Below, piece after piece: positions 56,678 through 64,000 of a stretch of DNA of 64,000 nucleotides. Below the pieces are notes generated by a model, which did not search any database, was not told where the DNA came from, and worked only from the letters and a program-made list of their open reading frames with translations. The stretch spans positions 1,550,001 through 1,614,000 of the forward strand of contig LR590468.1 in assembly GCA_901472505.1 (NCBI GenBank), written 5' to 3'. Source of the DNA: Proteus vulgaris. GTDB taxonomy: Bacteria; Pseudomonadota; Gammaproteobacteria; Enterobacterales; Enterobacteriaceae. Within the stretch, counting starts at the first letter, position 1; each line of letters begins with the position of its first letter. Position numbers and translations under genes: made by a program.

Positions 56678-59213
56678 TTAGAATAACTCGTTAGATTCAC
56701 CATTATCCTCAAAAATCCGTGTTCCCACTTCACTTTTTGCACTTTCCGTTGGTTGTGTACCTTCAATAAAATACTCTTTCATTGATGCACCTTCACCTGC
56801 GAGTTTGCCCGTTCTTCTATCTATTTGAACAGCAACAACACCTTTTGGTACCGGCATCATATTTACAGGCACACCATCGAGTGCAACTTTCATAAAGTCA
56901 TTCCAAATAGGTTGCGCTGTTTTAGCACCCGCTTCACCACCACTAGCCGCCGTACGTCCTAGGTTTCGGCTACTGTCATCAAAACCAATCCAAGCTGTAG
57001 CAACAATATTCGCACCATAACCCGAGAACCACGCATCTTTAGAACTGTTGGTTGTCCCAGTTTTACCACCAATATCTTGGCGTTTTAAGTCACGAAGAGC
57101 TCGCCAACCTGTACCAGACCATCCAGGTTCACCGACAAGGTTTGTCCTTAACGCATCATGCATTAAGTAAGCCAGTGGTGTGCTGATGACGTGTGGTGCA
57201 TAAGGGCTTTCTTTAACAGTTTCAGCTAACGGAGCTTGTTCTAATTCAATGTCAGGTGCTGCATCAGCAGGCTGTGAGGTATTAGACTGAGCAACATTTT
57301 CCATATAGTCATCTGATAAAGCAATAGAACGCATGGTATCACCATAAAATAACTGGAATATCAGTACAGTCTGGACACGCTACTTTTGGCTCCGCAGTAA
57401 ACAGCACTTCACCTTCTGCATTTTCAATACGTTGAATATAGTAAGGTTCAATTAAATATCCTCCATTCGCCATAACAGCAAAACCGCGCACCATTTGCAT
57501 AGGTGTAAATGATGGCGAGCCTAATGCTAAGGATTCTGTTCTATCTATATTTTGATTAGGAAAACCAAATCGTAAGAGATAGTCTGCGGCATAATCCACG
57601 CCCATTGCACGCATTGCACGAACCATTACTACGTTTTTAGACTGACCTAATCCCTGACGTAAACGAATAGGACCTGCGTAAGTTGGTGGTGAGTTTTTAG
57701 GTCGCCAATCAGTGCCTGCTCCCGCATCCCAACGACTAATCGGTAAGTCATTAAGTAACGTAGATAAGGTTAAACCTTTATCTAAAGCAGCCGCATACAA
57801 GAAAGGTTTAATATTCGAACCTACTTGGCGTAATGATTGAGAAACACGATTAAATTTACTAATTTCAAAATCAAAGCCCCCTACAAGGGCAATAATTCCA
57901 CCATTTAACGGATTTAATGCAACAAATGCCGCATTAACGCCCGGAATTTGTGCTAATACCCAATTATTATCATTATTTTGGCGAACCCAAATTTGCTCAC
58001 CAGCATTAACAACCGCATCAACTTTTGTTGGTGTCGCACCTTGAGCTGTATCTGAAATAAACTTACGAGCCCAACGAACGGCTTTTAAATCAAGAGTTAT
58101 GTTATCGCCATTCTTTAAAACGACTTTCGCTTCTTTGGCATCCACAGACAACACAACCGCTGGAATTAATGGTCCATACGTTTGGATTTGTTTTAATTTT
58201 TTACTAATTGCGTCGTTATCCCACGGCGTTTGGCCTGCACGCCAAAGGACTTCTTGAGCACCGCGATAACCATGACGCATATCATAATCAATCACATTGT
58301 CGCGTAAGGCTTTTTCGGCGGCTAATTGGTCTTTACGAATAACGGTAGTGTAAATTTTATAGCCATCAGTATAAGCATTTTCACCATAGCGCTCATACAT
58401 CTCCATTCTCACCATTTCAGTAAGGTATGGAGCTGAGAAATCAATCTGAGGTGCATGATATTTCGCAACAATAGGTTCCGCTCGCGCACTTTCATACTGC
58501 GCACGAGTAATGTAATTCTCTTCATACATACGCAGTAAAACAACATTACGACGTTTTAAAGCACGATCATAAGAATAGAGTGGATTGAGTGTAGAAGGGG
58601 CTTTAGGTAAACCAGCAATGACGGCCATTTCATTAAGGCTAAGGTCATGCACACTTTTACCAAAGTAAACATAAGCCGCGGCCCCCACACCATAAGCACG
58701 GTTACCCAGATAAATTTTATTTAAATACAGTGTTAAAATTTCATCCTTAGTTAACTCTTTTTCAATGCGAATAGCCAAGAAGGCTTCTTTGATTTTTCGC
58801 ATCAATTTCTTCTCAGGTGTTAAAAAGAAATTTCGTGCTAATTGTTGCGTAATGGTACTTGCACCTTGAGAAGCTTGTCCTGAAGTTAATGCCACCACTA
58901 CCGCACGCGAGATCCCAATAGGATCAATACCGTGATGCTCACGAAAACGGGTATCTTCTGTTGCAATAAAAGCATTAATTAATTGAGGAGGCATCTCCTC
59001 CAACGTTAACGGTAAACGACGTTTTTCGCCGTATTGTGCCATTAACTCTCCGTCTGCACTAAAAACCTGCATAGGGGTTTGTAAACGAACATCTTTTAAT
59101 GTCGCCACATCAGGTAACTGAGGCTCAACATACTTATACATACCGTATATCGAAGCAGCTCCCAAAATTATGCAAGCCAAAACGAAGATGAAAAAATATT
59201 TTAAGAACTTCAC
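56678..59213 (-). pseudogene. mrcA: MrcA (PBP1A), interrupted by a +1 frameshift
   Basis: Frames 59213-57339 and 57334-56678 make one 844-residue class A penicillin-binding protein (E. coli 850) if one base is removed from the AAAA run (plus strand) at 57346-57349. It has an N-terminal membrane anchor, the glycosyltransferase motifs EDTRFREHHGID and GASTITQQLARNFFL, and the transpeptidase with SLRQVGSNIKPFLYAAAL preceding its active-site regions and KTGTTNSSKD. PBP1A polymerises and crosslinks peptidoglycan. Loss of the last 218 residues would remove the KTG motif. The site ATTTTATGG is like that of norW, pointing to a homopolymer artefact. Confidence 0.93.
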
Positions 59214-59328
59214 CTTAAATTTCCCATGTAGTGTGAATTGGGCAGTTTATAAACAAACAGTGCGTAGTATAAAGGTAACGCCCCTTTGAAAATAGGCAAT
59301 TACTCATCAATAGATATGGATATCATTT

Positions 59329-60153
59329 ATGGAAACACACAATTACCAGATTGGAATTGAAATTAATACTCATCATATCAATGCTGTTTTGGTCTTTCAG
59401 CAGAATAAACAATGGAAGATCAGTGCATTTTGGAAATTCCCTTTACCTCTCAATGACGATTTAGATGATACAAAATTAAGAAATATCTTAATAAACTGGC
59501 GCAAGGATCTCCCTTTTATTAACAATATTACCCTTTCGTTACCCGATATTTATGAAAACTATCAGACTATCCCGCTACCACACCCCGTTTCCCTTACATC
59601 TGCGGCATGTTATCGACTAGCACAGTTACGAGCCACATCTTACACACAAAATACCAAAATCCCTGTTAATTTTGACTATCGGCAAAATAACGGCAAACTC
59701 GCTATTCATTTATGTCATAAGGTCGCATTAGATAAGTATATTGCCTTATTCTCCCAAATAAAGTTAACACTCTCTGCGATTGATCTTCCTGCGTGTGCGC
59801 TACGTTATTTAGCCTCTTACCTTAATATCTCACCAAAAAGTAAGCTTATTTACTGCAAAAATAACTCTCTCTTTTGGGTTTCATCTGATGATGAAATGCC
59901 CCATTACGGCACGTGCTCTTATCAGAATCAACAGGAGCAAAAAAAACTTATCTATCAACTCATAGAAAAATATCATTGGTCTAAAGAGCAATGTTATTTT
60001 GCTGGTGATAATGCGATATATTTTAACCATTTAATGCCTCTTTGGCCTGATTTTTCCCATTGTTTATTTCAATTCACCGCAAAAGAAAGCTCACTTTCTC
60101 TTATTGCGCTTGGTTTAGCATTACGCCCTTGGGAGACATCATGTATCAAGTAA
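59329..60153 (+). CDS. hofM: HofM, PilM-like actin-fold protein of DNA utilisation
   Basis: A 274-residue protein of the HofM/PilM type; N-terminal QIGIEINTHHINAVLV is a weak actin-fold phosphate loop. First gene of hofMNOQ, the enteric counterpart of pilMNOPQ, needed for use of extracellular DNA as a nutrient and possibly natural transformation. The assignment relies mainly on the operon position between mrcA and aroK and the size (E. coli 259). Its stop overlaps hofN by 13 bases. Confidence 0.82.
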   Translation: METHNYQIGIEINTHHINAVLVFQQNKQWKISAFWKFPLPLNDDLDDTKLRNILINWRKDLPFINNITLSLPDIYENYQTIPLPHPVSLTSAACYRLAQLRATSYTQNTKIPVNFDYRQNNGKLAIHLCHKVALDKYIALFSQIKLTLSAIDLPACALRYLASYLNISPKSKLIYCKNNSLFWVSSDDEMPHYGTCSYQNQQEQKKLIYQLIEKYHWSKEQCYFAGDNAIYFNHLMPLWPDFSHCLFQFTAKESSLSLIALGLALRPWETSCIK

Positions 60154-60713
60154 ATTATCTACCGTGGCGCCACAATTTATTTAGAAAAAAAACAGTAATA
60201 TGGACTTATCAAACGTTAGTGTTTATCACTATCACGCTGATAGCTTGCGGTTATTACACTTATCATTTAGTCCAAAAAAGAGATAGCACCACAGCACTAC
60301 ATATTCGAACCCAGCAACAAGAAAGGAGCTTGCTAGAGCAACTCAACATTTATCAACAACAGAAAAAACAAACCTATTTATGTTATCAACGCTATTCGCT
60401 CTATTATCAAAATTGGTTACGTTATTTACATTACATACGTTTTTTTCAAGCTATTGAAACATATCTCCCACCGGCTGTATGGGTAAGCCATTATTCTGAT
60501 ATGGATAATCGTCACTCTTTGGCACTTATTTTACCCAATACACACACGCTCTCTTTTATAGCCCATTTTAAACATCACCCCATTCTTGCCCCCCTATCAC
60601 TGGATTATTTACAACAAAGTAAAATCTCCCCGTCCTATACCGAAGTTCATCTAACAGGAAAATGGGAAATTGATGAGCGATGGAATAAAAAAGAGGTTGA
60701 GAAAATACCATGA
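60141..60713 (+). CDS. hofN: HofN, PilN-like inner membrane protein
   Basis: 190 residues from ATG 60141, which starts MYQVNYLPWRHNLFRKK, the usual PilN/HofN opening; the longer frame to 60060 lies within hofM. One membrane helix (about 25-45) followed by a coiled-coil-like stretch and a small periplasmic domain. Overlaps hofO as ATGA. Partner of HofM and HofO. Confidence 0.82.
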   Translation: MYQVNYLPWRHNLFRKKTVIWTYQTLVFITITLIACGYYTYHLVQKRDSTTALHIRTQQQERSLLEQLNIYQQQKKQTYLCYQRYSLYYQNWLRYLHYIRFFQAIETYLPPAVWVSHYSDMDNRHSLALILPNTHTLSFIAHFKHHPILAPLSLDYLQQSKISPSYTEVHLTGKWEIDERWNKKEVEKIP

Positions 60714-61240
60714 AGATAAATGTGAAATGGTTACAATTTGTGGTTTCTCTTGCGATGTGGCAAATAACATTACTAAGCTTAACGATACCTTTTATTATCT
60801 TTCTACTTTACTACTTCTTTATTTATACAGACTATCAGCAAGAAATAACCCAACAACACATGGAAATAAAACAAAGTCTCTCTCGTATTCATCATTATCA
60901 AAGGACGTTAGAGACAATTCCCTCCCTCGGATCACTTATAGCACAACAAGCGGATTATAATATTCCATTGAATATCCCCTCAGCTTCTGAGCAACTACAA
61001 CACATACTTATGACTTATCATTTCATCCCTGAAACTTGGGAGAATTCATCTAATTCATTATATAAACTCACGTTTACTTTGCCTTATGCCCGCTTCTTAA
61101 CTTTACTAGAATTCCTTAATCAAACCGGATTATTGCTTGTTTCTCTCAATATTATGCCAACAGAGACTAAGTTACTTTCAGTTCAAATTACACTGACGAC
61201 ACTAAAGGAACTCTCTTTAGAACAAGAGGACATATCATGA
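60710..61240 (+). CDS. hofO: HofO, PilO-like inner membrane protein
   Basis: 176 residues; one N-terminal membrane helix (about 15-40), a short coiled coil and a periplasmic domain ending before the hofQ start, with which it overlaps as ATGA. Matches E. coli HofO in size and position. HofP, which in E. coli lies between hofO and hofQ, is absent here. Confidence 0.8.
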   Translation: MKINVKWLQFVVSLAMWQITLLSLTIPFIIFLLYYFFIYTDYQQEITQQHMEIKQSLSRIHHYQRTLETIPSLGSLIAQQADYNIPLNIPSASEQLQHILMTYHFIPETWENSSNSLYKLTFTLPYARFLTLLEFLNQTGLLLVSLNIMPTETKLLSVQITLTTLKELSLEQEDIS

Positions 61241-62342
61241 AAATAGTTTTTTTTTTATTGTGTTATTGATGACAACTTCCGTTTTTGCTCATTCGAGAGA
61301 TCCATTTTTTCCTGACGTCCTTGATGTCATTAATCATGAAAAAGCACCACCAACACTCATTGATGAACCATTGACTAAAACTCAACAAACTGAACAGTTA
61401 CACCATCGGCTCTATCCATTAAATTATGCCGATGCAGATACGTTAGCAAAACAACTTAGCACGCACGCTATTCCACTATTAAGTAAACAAGGACGTGTCA
61501 TTGCTGATAGTGACGCTAATAGCCTTTCTATTGTTGATAATGATAAAGCACTTTCTGAAATTGCAGACTGGCTGAGATTAAAAGATACACCACAACAGCA
61601 AGTTTATATCACTGCGCATATCATCAGTAGCAGTCAAGACGCGTTAAATGAATTAGGTGCTCAATGGGGATTGCACGCGTTAAAAACAACCCATGTTGAA
61701 GCAACATCGACACACCCTAACACAATATCTCCCCCTTCAAATTCAGCTTTATCAATACCTTCGCTTTCTGCTTTATCACTCCATCAAAACACCAAAAACC
61801 CACTTCACTCTATTGCTTTTAACATTGCTCGAATTAACGGCCGGCTATTAGAACTTGAGTTAAGTGCATTAGAACAAGAAAAGCAATTATCAATTATTGC
61901 CAGCCCAAGATTGACAGCAGCTCATGAGAAAACAGCCTCAATCAAACAAGGAACGGAGATCCCCTATGTCAGCCGAGATAATGAAACCACTCGTGTTCAA
62001 TTTAAAGAGGCCGTATTAGGGATGGAAGTCACACCGATGATCCAAAGGAATAAAAAGATAAGGTTAATACTTAAAATAAGCCAAAATACACCAGGTATCG
62101 CACTTGTACAGGGAGGAAGTGAGCACCTTTCCATAGATAAGCAAGAGATCAGTACAGAAGTCACGATTAATGATGGAGAAACCATTATGTTAGGAGGAAT
62201 ATTTCAACAAAAGCAGCAAGAGCATACAGCAAACATTCCTTTATTATCTTCTATTCCGTTATTAGGAGTACTTTTTAGCCATAAAAGAGATCAGCAGAGT
62301 CGCCATGAATTGGTTATTTTTATTACACCCAAATTAATCTAA
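61237..62342 (+). pseudogene. hofQ: HofQ, PilQ-type secretin, with a -1 frameshift in its signal peptide
   Basis: ATG 61237 overlaps the hofO stop and opens a signal peptide that breaks after ten T at 61247-61256; with eleven T it reads MKIVFFFIVLLMTTSVFAHS and joins the main frame. The body (about 350 residues) has the secretin N1 segment YPLNYADADTLAKQLS, the C-terminal secretin domain with GTEIPYVSRD, GMEVTPMIQ and TIMLGGIF, and ends HELVIFITPKLI. E. coli HofQ is 412. It forms the outer-membrane pore for DNA uptake. Without the correct frame, only an internal GTG at 61260 would give an unexported protein. Confidence 0.88.
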
Positions 62343-62921
62343 CTTTTTATGCAAAAATTTTTTTGTTTTTAAAATACAATAAATTACCTGTTTTTTATTA
62401 GGATTAAACTGAGAGTTATTCATTGTTTTTTCTTATAATCAGTATTTATAGATTTGACGATGAGGACGATTTAGCTTACAAGGGTTAGCTAATTTGAGTG
62501 AGCCTGAAACATCACAATGATAATACGGATACATTTTATGCACTTCCTCTATTCTTGGAGGTAGGGCTTTTTATATGTAATATTGATCGCTTGATGACGA
62601 AAAAGACAATATTATCAGATGCGGTTTTCCGACTAAATTGTGTTAGAATCTTCGCGTTGCCAACAAAGATGATTACTTTTTTAGTAGTTTTTGTTATGTA
62701 CTGTAGGCAAAGGGATTTTTATCCTATGTTGTTGTTTGCAACAGCATGTGGTTATTTTATAGCGATCTACTGAAAGAACTCAGTCTTATTATGAGAGTAG
62801 ATAACAAATGTTATCAGGTGTGTATTAGATAAACACTCATAAATTTCAGTTTAGGTCCCGTCGCTGAATGAATTTGGCGGGGCGGGTTATCATTAACGAA
62901 TATCTTAGTAATACCAAAAAC
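62343..62921 (+). promoter_or_regulatory. Long leader and promoter region of aroKB
   Basis: A 579-base gap without a gene I can support. It holds a hairpin CTTCCTC/GGAGG followed by GGGCTTTTT (62549-62574), an extended -10 promoter TGTGTTAGAAT (62639-62649), and from about 62850 to 62905 a GC-richer block (GTCCCGTCGCTGAATGAATT, GGCGGGGCGGGTT) that I recall as strongly conserved before aroK in enterobacteria. The block is not coding in the aroK frame in a convincing way. Confidence 0.5.
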
Positions 62922-63443
62922 ATGGCAGAGAAACGTAATATCTTTCTGGTTGGGCCTATGGGTGCCGGCAAAAGCACTATTGGTCGTCAGTTAGCTCAAC
63001 AACTTAGTATGGAGTTTTATGATTCCGATCAGGAAATTGAGCGGCGTACAGGTGCGGATGTAGGTTGGGTATTTGATGTAGAAGGCGAAGAAGGCTTCCG
63101 TCAACGAGAAGAGAAAATCATCAACGAACTCACTGAAAAGCAAGGTATCGTGCTTGCTACAGGTGGTGGTTCGGTGAAATCGCGAGAAACCCGTAACAGA
63201 CTATCTGCACGTGGTGTGGTTGTTTATTTAGAAACAAACATTGAAAAGCAACTCGCTCGTACCCAACGTGATAAAAAACGTCCTTTATTGCAAGGTGTTG
63301 AGCCTGTGCGCGATGTCCTAGAGACATTAGCTGAAGAACGTAATCCTCTTTATGAAGAGATTGCTGACATCACAATTCATACTGATGATCAGAGTGCAAA
63401 AATTGTAGCCAATCAAATAATTGAATTATTAGAACAAAACTAA
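62922..63443 (+). CDS. aroK: AroK, shikimate kinase I
   Basis: 173 residues from ATG 62922 ([20 protein letters not shown]), the same length as E. coli AroK; the open frame runs 18 residues further upstream without a ribosome site. It has the P-loop GPMGAGKST, the shikimate-binding [11 protein letters not shown] and [10 protein letters not shown], and ATGGGSV. It phosphorylates shikimate in aromatic amino acid synthesis. Followed 54 bases later by aroB. Confidence 0.97.
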   Translation: MAEKRNIFLVGPMGAGKSTIGRQLAQQLSMEFYDSDQEIERRTGADVGWVFDVEGEEGFRQREEKIINELTEKQGIVLATGGGSVKSRETRNRLSARGVVVYLETNIEKQLARTQRDKKRPLLQGVEPVRDVLETLAEERNPLYEEIADITIHTDDQSAKIVANQIIELLEQN

Positions 63444-63497
63444 TAAATTCAGCTATTTATAAGGTTAAACAAAGACAATAAGAAGAAGGCCACTGTT

Positions 63498-64000
63498 ATG
63501 GAAAAAATCGCTGTCACATTAGGTGAAAGAAGCTATCCCATTACCATTGCTTCTGGCCTTTTTCATCAACCTGATACCTTTTTACCATTAAAATCAGGGC
63601 AGCAAGTTATGATAGTTACAAATGTAACGCTTGCTCCGCTGTATTTAGAAAAGGTAACAAATACCTTAAAGAAACAAGGTATTTTGGTTGATAGCGTGAT
63701 TTTACCTGATGGCGAACAATATAAATCGCTTGAAATCATGAACGATGTCTTTACTGCATTATTAGAAAAAAATCATAATCGAGATACAACACTTATCGCA
63801 TTAGGCGGGGGTGTTATTGGTGATCTAACCGGTTTTGCGGCAGCAAGTTATCAACGCGGTGTTCGCTTTATCCAAGTACCGACTACCTTGTTATCACAAG
63901 TTGATTCATCTGTTGGTGGAAAAACAGCAGTTAATCATCCTCTTGGCAAGAATATGATTGGGGCTTTTTACCAACCAGCTTCTGTCATTATTGATCTCGA
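63498..64000 (+). CDS. aroB: AroB, 3-dehydroquinate synthase (5' part)
   Basis: About 167 codons of a protein usually near 360 residues, cut by the window end. [15 protein letters not shown], the NAD region [26 protein letters not shown] and the segment [20 protein letters not shown] are characteristic of AroB. It makes 3-dehydroquinate from DAHP in the aromatic pathway. Downstream of aroK in the conserved order. Confidence 0.95.
   Translation, partial: MEKIAVTLGERSYPITIASGLFHQPDTFLPLKSGQQVMIVTNVTLAPLYLEKVTNTLKKQGILVDSVILPDGEQYKSLEIMNDVFTALLEKNHNRDTTLIALGGGVIGDLTGFAAASYQRGVRFIQVPTTLLSQVDSSVGGKTAVNHPLGKNMIGAFYQPASVIIDL

Noticed and set aside
62498..62773. 91-residue ORF upstream of aroK
   Set aside because: No ribosome site, an internal promoter-like element, and no family resemblance; more likely leader sequence.

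Overview
This window is a chromosomal segment of a low-GC member of the Enterobacterales, most likely the genus Proteus (Morganellaceae). The evidence is gene content and order: a sodium/sialate symporter of the SiaT type embedded in a nan cluster, an IgaA-family gene corresponding to Proteus UmoB in the order pckA-hslO-hslR-igaA-nudE-mrcA-hofMNOQ-aroK-aroB, the pairs uspA/uspB and prlC/rsmJ, and ryhB beside the pirin gene. The species cannot be fixed from sequence reading alone.

Layout. 1-6.4 kb is anaerobic and nitrosative-stress metabolism: the 3' end of dmsC, dmsD, then norR divergent from norV-norW-ytfE, with three NorR enhancer boxes and a sigma-54 promoter between them. 6.4-11.7 kb is an unusual cluster: a LacI-type regulator fused to a solute-binding-protein domain, divergent from a PhnP-like metallohydrolase, a nucleoside permease of the NupG family and an MgtC-family protein; the divergent region carries two identical inverted operators. 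12-15.3 kb is accessory: a restriction-like DUF3427/DUF3883 gene next to the last ~50 codons of a lost cytosine-5 DNA methyltransferase, then an O-antigen-type acyltransferase. 15.5-24.2 kb holds a 2H phosphoesterase and a sialic acid locus (nanA, RpiR-type regulator, nanQ, siaT, nanK, nanE, a NanC-like porin, nanM) with a shared operator motif and CRP-like sites.

24.8-33 kb holds a cysteine-type formate dehydrogenase H with a sigma-54-like promoter, an NSS amino-acid transporter preceded by a leucine-rich leader peptide and attenuator-like hairpins, and a three-gene catabolic cluster (RpiR regulator, PTS EIICB, aspartase/adenylosuccinate-lyase-family lyase). 33-36 kb contains small housekeeping genes (ymjA, an RluA-type pseudouridine synthase, a cold-shock-domain protein, yaiL, yajD). 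36-39.06 kb is a decayed island: an rhs 3' remnant with an LHH-type nuclease tip and a broken immunity gene, and a P4-type integrase pseudogene abutting selC, the tRNA-Sec gene.

39.3-64 kb is core: prlC-rsmJ, an SDR gene, gdhA, uspA, uspB, pitA, yhiN, ryhB with a Fur box, yhhW, pckA, hslO, hslR, umoB/igaA, nudE, mrcA, the hof DNA-utilisation genes, aroK and the start of aroB.

A recurring feature is single-base indels, mostly in short homopolymers, that break otherwise conserved genes (norW, ytfE, nanM three times, prlC, the SDR gene, mrcA, hofQ). Their density in core genes suggests sequencing or assembly error rather than biology. In contrast the in-frame stop codons and a 7-bp duplication in the rhs/integrase island look like real decay.
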